In this document: piece by piece, positions 24,740 to 33,940 of the stretch
How positions within the stretch are numbered: position 1 is the first letter of the stretch
Layout: every line of letters starts with the position of its first letter
Assembly: GCF_023715445.1 (NCBI RefSeq)
Contig: NZ_JAMBOD010000007.1
Coordinates: forward strand, 1 to 64,000
Direction: 5' to 3'
DNA: 64,000 nt
Source of the DNA: Fictibacillus nanhaiensis
Lineage (GTDB): Bacteria; Bacillota; Bacilli; Bacillales; Fictibacillaceae
The notes under the pieces: model-generated
Seen by the model: only the letters and a program-made list of their open reading frames with translations
Database searches by the model: none
What the model was told of the DNA's origin: nothing
Made by a program: the position numbers and the translations under genes

Positions 24740-27700
24740 ATGCGCAAAAAACGGAAAAACGTAAGATGGCTATCTATCATTTTAGCTTTTTTAATGGTTG
24801 TTCCATTGATGTTCCCGTCTCAAGCTAATGCCGTATCAAAAGACAAACCTTCTACATCAGCAAAAAAGGCAGCACTCGAAGGTGGAAAAAGTAAGGTCTC
24901 CGAAAAACTCAATGAACAGTTCAGCAAAAAAGATAAGGTCACTTTCCTTATTAAGTTTAAAGAACAGGTGGACACAACGGAGGTAGCAAAAAAGGCTGCA
25001 AAAGAGGCTAAAACTCAAAAACTATCTGCGAATCAATCGAAGCTCATGAAGCGTTCCACAGTTGTATCCTCTCTTCGCGCAAAAGCGCTTGAAACTCAAC
25101 AGCACACAAAAAATTACTTAGAAAAACAACAAAAAGCTGGAAAAGCAGCAGACATTCAGTCTTTTTATGTCGTTAACGGTATGGCTGTAACGGCTACAAA
25201 AGAAGTTATGGAAGAAATCGCAGCTTTTCCTGAAGTTGAAAAAGTCCTTCCAAATGAAACAAGACAGCTTATTCAGCCTGTAAGTACTGTAAAACTTCCA
25301 GAGAAACCACAGGAAAAATCATCTTTACAGGTTGAACCGAACAATGAAACATCATCCATAGAATGGAATATCGAACGTGTAGGTGCTCCTGCTGTTTGGA
25401 ATATGGGAATAGACGGTGCTGGTACTGTTGTAGCATCCATTGATACTGGTGTACAGTGGAATCACCCAGCCCTGAAAGAGAAGTATCGCGGTTTTGATCC
25501 ATCAAACCCTGACACTGCGAATCACGAGTATAACTGGTTCGATGCAGTTGGCGGACAAGCGGCGGCATACGATGATCTGGGACATGGTACACACGTAACG
25601 GGTACGATGGTAGGTTCTGAGCCTAGCGGGGCAAACCAAATTGGTGTGGCACCTGGTGCAAAGTGGATTGCTGTAAAAGCATTCTCTGCGTCTGGAGGAT
25701 CTGATGTTGATTTGCTTGAAGCAGGTGAATGGATCCTAGCTCCAAAAGATGCAGCCGGAAATCCTCACCCGGAAAAAGCGCCTGACGTTGTTAACAACTC
25801 ATGGGGCGGCGGTCCTGGACTTGATGAGTGGTATCGAGAAATGGTTGCAGCATGGCGTGCAGCTGAAATATTCCCTGAATTCTCAGCTGGTAATACAACA
25901 ATCTTTAACCCAGGCGGTCCCGGCTCTGTAGCGACACCTGCAAATTATCCTGAATCTTTTGCAACGGGTGCTACAGATATCAATGACCGTCTAGCAAGTT
26001 TCTCACTTCAAGGTCCTTCGCCTTATGACGAAACGAAGCCTGAAATCTCTGCTCCAGGGGTAAATATTCGTTCTTCTGTTCCTGGAAGTGCCTATGAGGG
26101 CGGATGGAACGGTACTTCAATGGCAGGTCCGCACGTATCAGCTGTTGCAGCTCTGCTTCGTCAAGCTGATGCAAGCCTAACTGTAGAAGAGCTTGAAGAG
26201 ATTTTATTAACTTCGGCAACACCATTAACAGATGCAGCTTTCCCTGAATCTCCTAACAATGGCTACGGACATGGGCTTGTAAATGCTTTTACAGCGGTAT
26301 CCTCTGTTGTTTCAGGATTAGGAAGAATCGAAGGGACTGTTACAAAAGAAGGAGAAGATACAGAAGCTCCTGCTATCACGCATGAAGCGCCAAGTGAATC
26401 TTACAAAGAAATGCCTTTAAATCTTGAAGCACAAGCATCAGATAATATTAGTGTAACTTCTGTTCTATTAAGCTACCAAAACGAGGATGGAAGCTGGACA
26501 CAAGCTGCTGCTGAACGTATAGTCGGCGACTATAAGTCTGGTACGTATACAGCAACGATTCCTGGGTCTGCATTAACCGGTGATCAGATTGTTTACAAGT
26601 GGATTGTTAACGACTTCGGCGGTAATGAAGTTTCCACAGATAACTATACTGTACCGTTGCTCCCTGGAGTTTCAACAGGCTACGAGGAAGGTTTTGAAGG
26701 AAATCCTGCAGGATGGACTTCTTACGGCGCGAACAATAGCTGGGAAGTTGGTGTACCAACTAGCGGACCAGGAGCAGCACATTCTGGTGAAAAGGTGTAT
26801 GCGACTAACCTTGCAGGAAACTATGCAAACAGTGCTAACATGACGCTTGTTATGCCTCCAGTTGATCTGCCAGAGGGCAACAGCTATCTGCAGTTCAAAC
26901 AATGGCATGACTTAGAACGCAACTATGATTATGGACATGTGTTTGTTTCTACAGATATGGAAAACTGGACACAGAAACTGCGTGTTAACTCAACTTCCGG
27001 AGGATGGATCGATGGGGAAGTAGACTTAAGCGAGTACGCTGGTCAGCGCATTTATGTAGCATTCAATGTTACTACTGACGGTTCAGTTGTAAAAGCAGGC
27101 TGGTATTTGGATGATGTGAAATTGATGGATCAGCCATTAGCCCCTGCGCAAAAAGCAAAATTAGGTAAAGGTTCAATTGATAAAGCTCCTTCTTTAGAGG
27201 CGAAGCCAAAGGTAGATCCAGCAAAAATTTTACCAATGAAGCCTACGGAAGAAAAAACACCATCCAAGGACAGTGAAGCAGCACCGATGGCACTTCCAAT
27301 GCGAGCACAAGTAAGTGTACTCGAGTCTGGAAGATCGGTTTACACTAACCCTCAAGATGGCTCTTATGGGCTTACACATGCAGCAGGAACTTACACTGTT
27401 ATGGCTGAAGCTTACGGATTCCGCTCAGCGACTCAATCAGTCAATGTTGAACAGGATGGAACCGCAACAGCGAACTTTACGCTAGAAGAAATTCCAAGAG
27501 GTACAGTTTCAGGTACAGTTACGAACGAAGTAACAGGTGAACCAGTTGCAGGCGCTACTTTGATGCTCATGGAAGACGCTGCTATAGCTCCTGTTCAAAC
27601 AAACGAAGATGGTTCATATGAAATTGAAGCTTATGAGGGGGATTACACACTAAAAGTTGTTGCACCTTCATACTATAGTGAAGAAGCTTTAGTTACGATA

Positions 27701-29089
27701 ACTGGTGGAGAAAATGCAGAACAAAACATCGAATTAAAACCTTTCATCGGTTACCCGGGTGAGATCGGCTATGACGATGGAACGGCTGAAAACGCACGTG
27801 CATTCTATGATGCAGGAAATGGCTGGGCAGTAAAAATGTCTCTTGCTGAAGGGAATGAAAAAGCAGCCGTAACTGGCGGATTGTTCCGATTCTGGGATAC
27901 TGAATGGCCGGTTCCAGGCGGAACGGATTTCCAAGTAGCCGTTTATGATGCCAGCGGTCCGGATGGTACTCCAGGCAAGAAGCTTGCAGGACCGTTTGAT
28001 GCAACCGCACTTCGAAACGGTGAATGGACACATGTTGACTTAAGTGAACATGGCATCATGGTAGAAGGGGATTTCTACATGGTGTATATTCAAAGTCATC
28101 CTAATCCGAACACACCAGGTCTTGGAACAGATGAAGATGGAGAATGGTCAGGCAGAAGCTATCAGATGGTAGGCGGTGCATGGTCCCAATCTCCTGAAGA
28201 TGAAGGAAACTACATGATCCGTGCAACTGTTAACTACGAGGTTACGGCTCCTGTCATCACTTCTCCGGCAGATGGTTCGTTTACAAATGAAGAAAACGTA
28301 ACAGTATCAGGAACAGCTGCTCCAACAACAACCGTTGAGATTTATAACAATGGAGAAGAAGTGGCTAGTGTGGCAACAACAGATGAAGGAACTTTCTCTG
28401 CAGATATCATGCTGGAGGATGGTGCGAATACACTTACAGCAAAAGCAGTTACAGAGCAGGGTTCAACGGATGAATCAGCTCCAGTAACAATTACGTTGGA
28501 TCAGACAAAACCGGCAGTGAGCATTACTTCACCAGAGGATGGCAAGAAAACAAATCGCGAATCCGTAACGGTAACAGGTACGGTTGATGAGATGAATCTT
28601 GACTGGGTAAAAGTAAATGGTCAAAGAGCTCAAGTTGACGAAGAAGGAAACTATAGCCACCGTATGCTCCTTAACGAAGGAGAGAACGTAATTAAAGTAG
28701 TTGCGCTCGATAAAGCTGGAAATCGTCATGCAAAGACCGTAAAAGTGTATGCGAAGTTTGAAGCACCAGTCATTGAGAACTTGATGCCTGATACAGACAA
28801 AGAGCTGAAGAGCGGGGAGTCTGTAAAAATTGAGTTTGACAGTGAGCCTGGTCTGGATGCAGTATTCGTGATCCATATGCCGCTGACGAATGCAGGTGAC
28901 GTTGCTAACGCTACAGAACTTCCAATGCGTGAAACGTCAGAAGGGCACTATGAAGGATACTACACAGCAACTTCTAATGTAAAAGCACCGGGAGCTGTTG
29001 TTGAAGTTATCGCTTCTGATGAATATGGAAACGAGACACACGAAAGAGCAGCAGGTAAATTGTATATCAACTCCAAAAAGAAAAAGTAA
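24740..29089 (+). CDS. bpr: secreted S8 subtilisin-like serine protease (bacillopeptidase F-like)
   Basis: A 1449-residue exported protease. The signal peptide is at 1-32 (ending QANA), followed by an I9-type propeptide to about 175 and the S8 catalytic domain at about 215-515. The triad is Asp235 (SIDTGV), His282 (GHGTHVTG) and Ser460 (GTSMAGPH), with NNSWGG supplying the oxyanion Asn. Downstream are a MAM/jelly-roll-like domain (about 630-795, GYEEGFEGNPAGWTSYG), two carboxypeptidase-regulatory-like beta domains (about 860-1000), a further beta domain and Ig-like repeats (ITSPADGSFTNEENVTVSG and a second copy). Domain order and length match B. subtilis Bpr (1433 residues). It is monocistronic. 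Confidence 0.93.
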   Translation: MRKKRKNVRWLSIILAFLMVVPLMFPSQANAVSKDKPSTSAKKAALEGGKSKVSEKLNEQFSKKDKVTFLIKFKEQVDTTEVAKKAAKEAKTQKLSANQSKLMKRSTVVSSLRAKALETQQHTKNYLEKQQKAGKAADIQSFYVVNGMAVTATKEVMEEIAAFPEVEKVLPNETRQLIQPVSTVKLPEKPQEKSSLQVEPNNETSSIEWNIERVGAPAVWNMGIDGAGTVVASIDTGVQWNHPALKEKYRGFDPSNPDTANHEYNWFDAVGGQAAAYDDLGHGTHVTGTMVGSEPSGANQIGVAPGAKWIAVKAFSASGGSDVDLLEAGEWILAPKDAAGNPHPEKAPDVVNNSWGGGPGLDEWYREMVAAWRAAEIFPEFSAGNTTIFNPGGPGSVATPANYPESFATGATDINDRLASFSLQGPSPYDETKPEISAPGVNIRSSVPGSAYEGGWNGTSMAGPHVSAVAALLRQADASLTVEELEEILLTSATPLTDAAFPESPNNGYGHGLVNAFTAVSSVVSGLGRIEGTVTKEGEDTEAPAITHEAPSESYKEMPLNLEAQASDNISVTSVLLSYQNEDGSWTQAAAERIVGDYKSGTYTATIPGSALTGDQIVYKWIVNDFGGNEVSTDNYTVPLLPGVSTGYEEGFEGNPAGWTSYGANNSWEVGVPTSGPGAAHSGEKVYATNLAGNYANSANMTLVMPPVDLPEGNSYLQFKQWHDLERNYDYGHVFVSTDMENWTQKLRVNSTSGGWIDGEVDLSEYAGQRIYVAFNVTTDGSVVKAGWYLDDVKLMDQPLAPAQKAKLGKGSIDKAPSLEAKPKVDPAKILPMKPTEEKTPSKDSEAAPMALPMRAQVSVLESGRSVYTNPQDGSYGLTHAAGTYTVMAEAYGFRSATQSVNVEQDGTATANFTLEEIPRGTVSGTVTNEVTGEPVAGATLMLMEDAAIAPVQTNEDGSYEIEAYEGDYTLKVVAPSYYSEEALVTITGGENAEQNIELKPFIGYPGEIGYDDGTAENARAFYDAGNGWAVKMSLAEGNEKAAVTGGLFRFWDTEWPVPGGTDFQVAVYDASGPDGTPGKKLAGPFDATALRNGEWTHVDLSEHGIMVEGDFYMVYIQSHPNPNTPGLGTDEDGEWSGRSYQMVGGAWSQSPEDEGNYMIRATVNYEVTAPVITSPADGSFTNEENVTVSGTAAPTTTVEIYNNGEEVASVATTDEGTFSADIMLEDGANTLTAKAVTEQGSTDESAPVTITLDQTKPAVSITSPEDGKKTNRESVTVTGTVDEMNLDWVKVNGQRAQVDEEGNYSHRMLLNEGENVIKVVALDKAGNRHAKTVKVYAKFEAPVIENLMPDTDKELKSGESVKIEFDSEPGLDAVFVIHMPLTNAGDVANATELPMRETSEGHYEGYYTATSNVKAPGAVVEVIASDEYGNETHERAAGKLYINSKKKK

Positions 29090-29106
29090 TTATAAAAGAT
29101 TGAAAT

Positions 29107-29140
29107 GCCGGTTCTCCCTATACGGGGGGACCGGTTTTTA
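29107..29140 (+). terminator. Rho-independent terminator
   Basis: GCCGGTTCTCCC pairs imperfectly with GGGGGGACCGGT, followed by TTTTT. Confidence 0.82.
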
Positions 29141-29255
29141 AGTATTTTTAGTACCTAGTTATATAATATGTTCTTAATTCGACAAATATAAGTAGATGCT
29201 AAATACATAATATGTGTTAAGATAGGTAAGATGTGAAATAAAGGAGACTGATTGA

Positions 29256-30278
29256 ATGAGCGAACATTCGAAGTATGACATTCGTGAATGGAAGAAAAAA
29301 TTAGCGCCATTTGAGCGCCCGCGTATATCAGCAAGTGTATGGCAGTTAATTAATTCAGTTGGGCCATTCCTGATCTTATGGGTTTTAGCTTATCTGAGTT
29401 TAAATATATCGTTTTGGTTAACACTTCTTTGTGCAGTCCCAGCAGCAGGCTTCCTGGTTCGGACATTTATCATTTTTCATGATTGCACACATTACTCGTT
29501 TTTCAAAAGCCGCCGTGCTAATCAAATCGTAGGAATGATCACAGGTCTATTTACGTTCTGTTCGTATGAGCAGTGGAAGAACAGTCATGCTACCCATCAT
29601 GCAACTAACGGAAACCTGGAAAAGCGCGGTGTAGGTGATGTTTGGACGATGACTTTGCAAGAATATGCTGAGGCATCTTGGTTTAAGAGATTGCAATATC
29701 GCACATACCGAAACCCAATCATCCTTTTCTTGATCGGACCATTATATATTTTCTTAATTGATTATCGTTTTAATGCAAAAAATGCTTCTAAAAAAGAAAG
29801 AATCCATGTTTGGCTTACAAATATTGTTTTAGTGGCAATTGTTTCATCAGTTGGCTTTGCAATCGGCTGGAAAGCATTCCTGTTAGTTGAACTTCCGATC
29901 TTTTATATAGCGACATTCTCAGGCGTGTGGCTGTTCTATGTGCAGCATCAATTTGAAGATGGCTACTTTGAGCACAATGAAAAGTGGAACTATGTAGAAG
30001 CTGCTTTAAAAGGAAGTTCATTTTATAAACTTCCAAAATTACTGCAATGGTTTACAGGGAACATTGGGTTTCACCATGTCCATCACCTGAATTCCCGTGT
30101 ACCTAACTACCATCTTGAAAAAGCGCATAAAAGTGACCCAAGGCTTCAGGATGTTCCTACCCTTACACTGTTAACAAGCTTAAAATCGTTAAAGTTTAAG
30201 CTTTGGGATGAACAGGCTAATAAATTCATCGGTAACAGAGATATTCGAAACTTTATCCGAAAAAATAAAACAGCATAA
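29256..30278 (+). CDS. membrane fatty acid desaturase
   Basis: A 340-residue integral membrane di-iron desaturase. Three histidine boxes are present: HDCTH at 75-79, HATHH at 111-115 and HHVHH at 273-277. At least four membrane helices surround them. It introduces a double bond into membrane acyl chains, as Bacillus Des does during cold adaptation. No desK/desR two-component genes adjoin it. The start has AAAGGAGA upstream. Confidence 0.94.
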   Translation: MSEHSKYDIREWKKKLAPFERPRISASVWQLINSVGPFLILWVLAYLSLNISFWLTLLCAVPAAGFLVRTFIIFHDCTHYSFFKSRRANQIVGMITGLFTFCSYEQWKNSHATHHATNGNLEKRGVGDVWTMTLQEYAEASWFKRLQYRTYRNPIILFLIGPLYIFLIDYRFNAKNASKKERIHVWLTNIVLVAIVSSVGFAIGWKAFLLVELPIFYIATFSGVWLFYVQHQFEDGYFEHNEKWNYVEAALKGSSFYKLPKLLQWFTGNIGFHHVHHLNSRVPNYHLEKAHKSDPRLQDVPTLTLLTSLKSLKFKLWDEQANKFIGNRDIRNFIRKNKTA

Positions 30279-30283
30279 CGTGT

Positions 30284-30334
30284 AAGAGTCATCTGCAATC
30301 CAATAACGGGTTGATCTGGATGGCTCTTTTTTTT
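30284..30334 (+). terminator. Rho-independent terminator
   Basis: AAGAGTCATC and GGATGGCTCTT form the base of a long imperfect stem, followed by eight T. Confidence 0.8.
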
Positions 30335-30403
30335 ATTGTTCCAATCGCATACATATGTTCATATAGTGGTTATATGCCTACTCACGATAGGAGGAGGGGG
30401 AAG

Positions 30404-30898
30404 ATGAAGATAAATGTACAATATATTCCGATGAGTAAAATTAAGCCTAATCTTACCGTTAAAATAACAGAGCATGTTAAAAAACTTAGAAATGTAATGT
30501 GGGATTGTATGCATATTTTAGTGGTGAAAAAAGACAAAGATGGAAATTTCACGATAATAAGCGGAAACGACCGCTATGATTATCTCCAAAAACATACTAA
30601 AAATAAATTTGCTCCATGTATTATAGATGAGAACAAACTGTCCACCGAGTTCAAATATTGGATTCACCGAGTTTTCAATCTGAAAATCCATGAAAAAGAA
30701 AGGAAGGATTTATTCGATAAAATAAGTCCCAAGAGTGTTTCGATTATCCGTGTTTTTTTAAAAGAAGAACCACGCTTTAAAAACTTGTCTCGTTTGGAGA
30801 AAACAAAAGTGCTCATTTTAGCTTTACGGTACAAAAAAACCGTAATGACTTCTATGAAATTAAAAGTGGATGAATGTTTGAAAAAACCTATTCAATAG
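30404..30898 (+). CDS. ParB/Srx-like domain protein, probably ended early by an amber codon
   Basis: A 164-residue protein with a ParB N-terminal-like core at about 1-75: YIPMSKIKPN, VMWDCMHILVVKKDKDG and TIISGNDRYDYL (the ISGNxRY motif typical of ParB/Srx folds). The C-terminal half is helical and basic. The ATG at 30404 follows AGGAGGAGGGGG; the frame is open further upstream only through the previous terminator. The TAG at 30896-30898 is followed by 43 more in-frame sense codons ending at TAA 31028-31030. The gene may be disrupted or read through. Function is unknown. Confidence 0.72.
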   Translation: MKINVQYIPMSKIKPNLTVKITEHVKKLRNVMWDCMHILVVKKDKDGNFTIISGNDRYDYLQKHTKNKFAPCIIDENKLSTEFKYWIHRVFNLKIHEKERKDLFDKISPKSVSIIRVFLKEEPRFKNLSRLEKTKVLILALRYKKTVMTSMKLKVDECLKKPIQ

Positions 30899-31030
30899 TT
30901 AAAAAGAAAGGAAAACCATTCAGAGCATAAGTTCATTCTTTACAAGGATGGGGTTCGTGCACTGAATAATTATCAAAATGATCGAGACAGTGAAATCTTT
31001 GATTGGTTTTTAGTATATATAAACAATTAA
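30899..31030 (+). other. in-frame coding extension beyond the TAG stop
   Basis: Directly after the TAG, in the same frame, come sense codons for a peptide containing HKFILYKDGVRALNNYQND and EIFDWFLVYINN, then TAA and, ten bases later, a hairpin. The composition looks protein-like, and the hairpin position fits a gene that once ended at 31030. There is no ribosome binding site and no ATG at the beginning of the segment. Confidence 0.55.
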
Positions 31031-31040
31031 AATAGAATAT

Positions 31041-31080
31041 AAAAAAAGTGCACTCGTTGTTTCTTGAGTGCACGTTTTAA
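31041..31080. terminator. bidirectional terminator
   Basis: GTGCACTC (31048-31055) and GAGTGCAC (31066-31073) form a perfect eight-bp stem, with TTTTTTT on the minus-strand side and TTTTAA on the plus side. It is best suited to the convergent minus-strand gene. Confidence 0.8.
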
Positions 31081-31304
31081 TTCATATCCCATAAATCACT
31101 AACTTTTATACTAGGATCTACTCTTTTGACAGCATATAAGATTTTACGAATGGTTATCATTCTTGGACTTTTATTCGGATTCGATGCTAATTCTTCTACT
31201 GTTTTTCTTTCTAAACCTGAAGTGCGTGTTAACCAATCAGTATCTCTATTATGTCGTTCGAGCCAAATGCTAAGCTTGCTGCGTTTCTGCTCCACTCTAT
31301 TCAT
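31077..31304 (-). CDS. small XRE-like helix-turn-helix protein
   Basis: A 75-residue protein. LSIWLERHNRDTDWLTRTSGL and KTVEELASNP form a plausible Cro/CI helix-turn-helix, followed by PRMITIRKILYAVKRVDPSIKVSDLW, the usual fourth and fifth helices. GGGGGT lies about ten bases upstream of the ATG. It is a probable DNA-binding regulator with unknown targets. Confidence 0.78.
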   Translation of the reverse strand: MNRVEQKRSKLSIWLERHNRDTDWLTRTSGLERKTVEELASNPNKSPRMITIRKILYAVKRVDPSIKVSDLWDMN

Positions 31305-31669
31305 TTTGATGATACCCCCATGTCATACTCCTTTTTCTATATACTATTTGTTTCCCCCTAGAAAAAAAATAAAACCTTTTTATACCTTTTTCTACAACTT
31401 TTGTACTAAAAGGAAGGAAGGATTGGAGTGTGAAAAAGGATTTTTGGTGAAATTTTTATGACATACAGTAAAAAATACCTGCACCAATGTATTTAACAAG
31501 ATAGCTTAGAATTTTATTAAACCTTGATTCTAAAGGGAATCACCGAGGGACACACTTTGTTATTTTTCTGATAAAACTTTACGGTGACTGATCAAAGCGA
31601 TGAAAAGGCTTATATCATTTCTTTTTTCTAAATATTCACTTATAGTAAAAGAAAAAGGTGGTGTCTTTA
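31305..31669. other. 365-base divergent promoter region
   Basis: The region separates two divergently transcribed regulator genes. A plus-strand frame up to 31461 is an antisense shadow without a start signal. GATTCTAAAGGGAATC near 31527 is a short inverted repeat and a possible operator. Nothing else is recognised. Confidence 0.45.
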
Positions 31670-32116
31670 ATGGAGGATATTAGAAGCTTACTTCAAGTGT
31701 TGAACAGGAGATATAATCTGTTACAGAAAAAATGCTGCCATATAGATGGGCTGGACATTTCACTGGTACATAGTCATATCCTTTATGAGATAGATAAGCA
31801 CACCGCACCTTCCATGCAGCAGATAGCAGCTTTGCTGGGGATTGATATTACAACATTCAGCAGACAGATCCAAACCTTGCTTAAGATGGGTCTTGTTAAA
31901 AAAAGCAACAATCCGGCAGATAAGCGAATTCATTTTCTGTCACTTACGGAAAAAGGAAAACAAATAGCTGATGAAATTGACACAATGATTCAGGAAAACC
32001 TAATGCAAATGTTTTCGAGTATGAATGAATTTGAACGGGATACTGTTATACATTCATTAAAGATTTTAACGAGATCTATGGGACAAATAAAAGAGAACAG
32101 CAAGATGATGGGATAG
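31670..32116 (+). CDS. MarR family transcriptional regulator
   Basis: A 148-residue winged-helix regulator. The core is at about 25-115: LVHSHILYEIDKH, then the recognition region SMQQIAALLGIDITTFSRQI, LLKMGLVKKSNNPADKRIHF (the wing with the DxR motif) and LTEKGKQIADEID. Helices at both ends make the dimer interface. Start ATG 31670 is preferred to GTG 31658 because AAGGTGG ends eight bases before it. It has no adjacent target operon; its own promoter region is the most likely site. Confidence 0.92.
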   Translation: MEDIRSLLQVLNRRYNLLQKKCCHIDGLDISLVHSHILYEIDKHTAPSMQQIAALLGIDITTFSRQIQTLLKMGLVKKSNNPADKRIHFLSLTEKGKQIADEIDTMIQENLMQMFSSMNEFERDTVIHSLKILTRSMGQIKENSKMMG

Positions 32117-32177
32117 ATCAGCCAAGCCAAGCTGACCTTGACGCAGAAACATTTAAAAGGTTTTCATTTTTTTAAAC

Positions 32178-32213
32178 AAAAAAGAGTACCTGAAAGATTC
32201 AGATCCTCTTTTA
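32178..32213 (+). terminator. Rho-independent terminator
   Basis: AAGAG..CCTGAA pairs with TTCAG..CTCTT in an interrupted stem, followed by TTAAC; it is moderate in quality. Confidence 0.6.
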
Positions 32214-32259
32214 ACAAAAATATATGTTGAATTATAGCTTATTTGCAATCTATTATCTG

Positions 32260-32385
32260 CTATCTCATTTTTTCTTTCCTGACCGAAAGAAGAAAGTGAA
32301 CGAGCAGCTGCTGTAAATGCGGGTCTTGGATGTTTTTCTTGGTGAAATGACGTTTTACCAGATTCCGAATAATCACGTCACTCAT
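32260..32385 (-). CDS. small basic peptide, function unknown
   Basis: A 41-residue basic helical peptide (MSDVIIRNLVKRHFTKKNIQ...). The frame extends upstream to a TTG at 32448, but only the ATG at 32385 has a ribosome binding site (AAAGGGGG, nine bases upstream). No family is known to me. Confidence 0.45.
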   Translation of the reverse strand: MSDVIIRNLVKRHFTKKNIQDPHLQQLLVHFLLSVRKEKMR

Positions 32386-32686
32386 TTTCCTTTTCCCCCT
32401 TTCTTCGTTTTCTCCATAATTCTCGCCTAATCGATAAAAATCCTCCAAAATGTCGAAACAATAGTACTCGTTCCCTAGATAAGTACCCGAAAAGCAAATA
32501 GCAGGAAAAAGGTTGCAGAATTAACTTAGGCAATTTATAGAAGGAAATATTCAGAATATATTGACTAATGCGAACGCTTTCGCTTTGAATTATATTAGAA
32601 TCTCTATCAACATTTAATAAAAAGACGGCTGAACCAGCAAAATTATTGTGAATAAAGTCATACCAGAACATGTTGAAGGTTCCTTT

Positions 32687-32854
32687 ATGCGAAATCGTAA
32701 AGAAGCAGAGCGGCCTTATTTAGAAGAAATTAAACAAGTGTTTAAGGATATAGAAAAAGTGTATGTACCGATGTTTGACCACGACATCGCAATAAGAGAG
32801 GGACTTGAGGAATACAGCCAATTCCTCGAAAAAGCAGAACTGCAGAATGGATAA
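32687..32854 (+). CDS. small acidic hypothetical protein
   Basis: A 55-residue charged helical protein (MRNRKEAERPYLEEIKQVFK...). Start ATG 32687 follows GAAGGT by six bases; the in-frame GTG at 32648 has no such signal. A good terminator follows immediately. The family is unknown. Confidence 0.58.
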   Translation: MRNRKEAERPYLEEIKQVFKDIEKVYVPMFDHDIAIREGLEEYSQFLEKAELQNG

Positions 32855-32855
32855 A

Positions 32856-32896
32856 GAAAAACCAGCGCGGACTTTGTGTCTGATGCTGGTTTTTTT
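32856..32896 (+). terminator. Rho-independent terminator
   Basis: AAAAACCAGC pairs with GCTGGTTTTT around a 19-base loop and continues into T. Confidence 0.82.
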
Positions 32897-32953
32897 CGTA
32901 TTTTGAGGAGTGTCTTTTTCAGGAGAACAACTTTATGGATGGAAATGGTAAAT

Positions 32954-33055
32954 GATGTGATGAAGAGTGATTTTTATATGATAAGTTCTATTTTTTATGT
33001 GTTGACTGATGTTTTTTATGTGATGATTAAAGATTTTTATGTGTTTAATCATTTT
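32954..33055 (+). repeat. 21-bp tandem repeat array encoding a seven-residue motif
   Basis: The core TTTTTATRTG starts at 32971, 32992, 33013 and 33034, spaced exactly 21 bases, with a degenerate unit before the first. Because 21 is divisible by three, one frame stays open and reads VMKSDFY, MISSIFY, VLTDVFY, VMIKDFY. The open frame (32876-33058) has no ribosome binding site and begins inside the preceding terminator, so I call a repeat and not a gene. Confidence 0.78.
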
Positions 33056-33088
33056 TGAGTTGATTTTGTACTTTTAAGGAGGACTTAG

Positions 33089-33862
33089 TTACTTTTTCTT
33101 TGCTAAAAACAAAGCGACAGCGTGCTGTTTTGTGATTGTTTCTCCATATCTCAGGATGGCATTTTCAATTCCTCTAAATAATACCCTTTTTTTCTCTTGT
33201 AGAAGCACTTGATGCCCAGAATGCGTGTTTAATAGACCGATATAGTCGGTTGGTGTGTATTCCTGATCCCATTTGTACGTATGAACCTTAAGTTTATGAA
33301 ATTCTCCGGATTGCAATGTAAGATTGCTTCGATCTTCAATAAAATCCAGTAACGAAGGGAGGTCACTGTCATCCAAGTGAGGGGCATACATTTTGTACAC
33401 CTCACGAATTGCTTGATAAACAGGTTCATTTGAAGCTATGTGTGTAAACCAGAAAAAGGCGATCGTTCCGTCTTTTTTCAGAAGTGAAGCTGATTTAGGA
33501 TATCCAATTTCAGCTGGGATGAAATGAAAAGCTGTACCTGAGAAGGCCAGGGAATATTGCGCTTTACAGGACCAATCCTCAAAAGCAGAATGCACCACCT
33601 TCACATTTGGGAACTTTATAAACTTGTTCTGCGTAAGCTTAGCTAAGTTTTCTCCGTATTCAATGCATGTGATATTCATATAGCCTTTGTTTATAAAACC
33701 TTCCGTTCCTTTCCCTGTTCCGCATCCGATTTCAAGAAGGGAGTCATCCACCTTCAGATCAGTATATTGAATAATGTCAGTAAACAGCTGAGCGGGGTAA
33801 ACAGGACGGTACTTTTCATAGGAAGAGGCAACGGAGTTAAACGATTGTTTAAGTAAGTTCAT
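33089..33862 (-). CDS. class I SAM-dependent methyltransferase
   Basis: A 257-residue Rossmann-fold methyltransferase. Motif I is LLEIGCGTGKGTEGF near residues 39-53. The acidic residue after strand 2 is the Glu of CIEYGENLAKL near 69. Motif post-I/II is YSLAFSGTAFHFIP near 103-116. It resembles UbiE/Methyltransf_11-type enzymes; substrate is unknown. The start has only AAGG upstream, a weak site. Confidence 0.9.
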   Translation of the reverse strand: MNLLKQSFNSVASSYEKYRPVYPAQLFTDIIQYTDLKVDDSLLEIGCGTGKGTEGFINKGYMNITCIEYGENLAKLTQNKFIKFPNVKVVHSAFEDWSCKAQYSLAFSGTAFHFIPAEIGYPKSASLLKKDGTIAFFWFTHIASNEPVYQAIREVYKMYAPHLDDSDLPSLLDFIEDRSNLTLQSGEFHKLKVHTYKWDQEYTPTDYIGLLNTHSGHQVLLQEKKRVLFRGIENAILRYGETITKQHAVALFLAKKK

Positions 33863-33940
33863 CTGGATCAGCGCCTTAAATTAGATTTAAGGAAAATGAT
33901 ACCAAATAATGATGCGGTTGAATAGAGTGAATTGTGTCTA

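Noticed and set aside
31126-31461. 111-codon plus-strand frame opposite the small HTH gene
   Set aside because: It is mainly the complement of the HTH gene and its promoter, with no ribosome binding site.
32876-33058. 60-codon ORF over the 21-bp array as a real gene
   Set aside because: It starts inside the previous terminator and has no ribosome binding site; the open frame is a consequence of a repeat length divisible by three.
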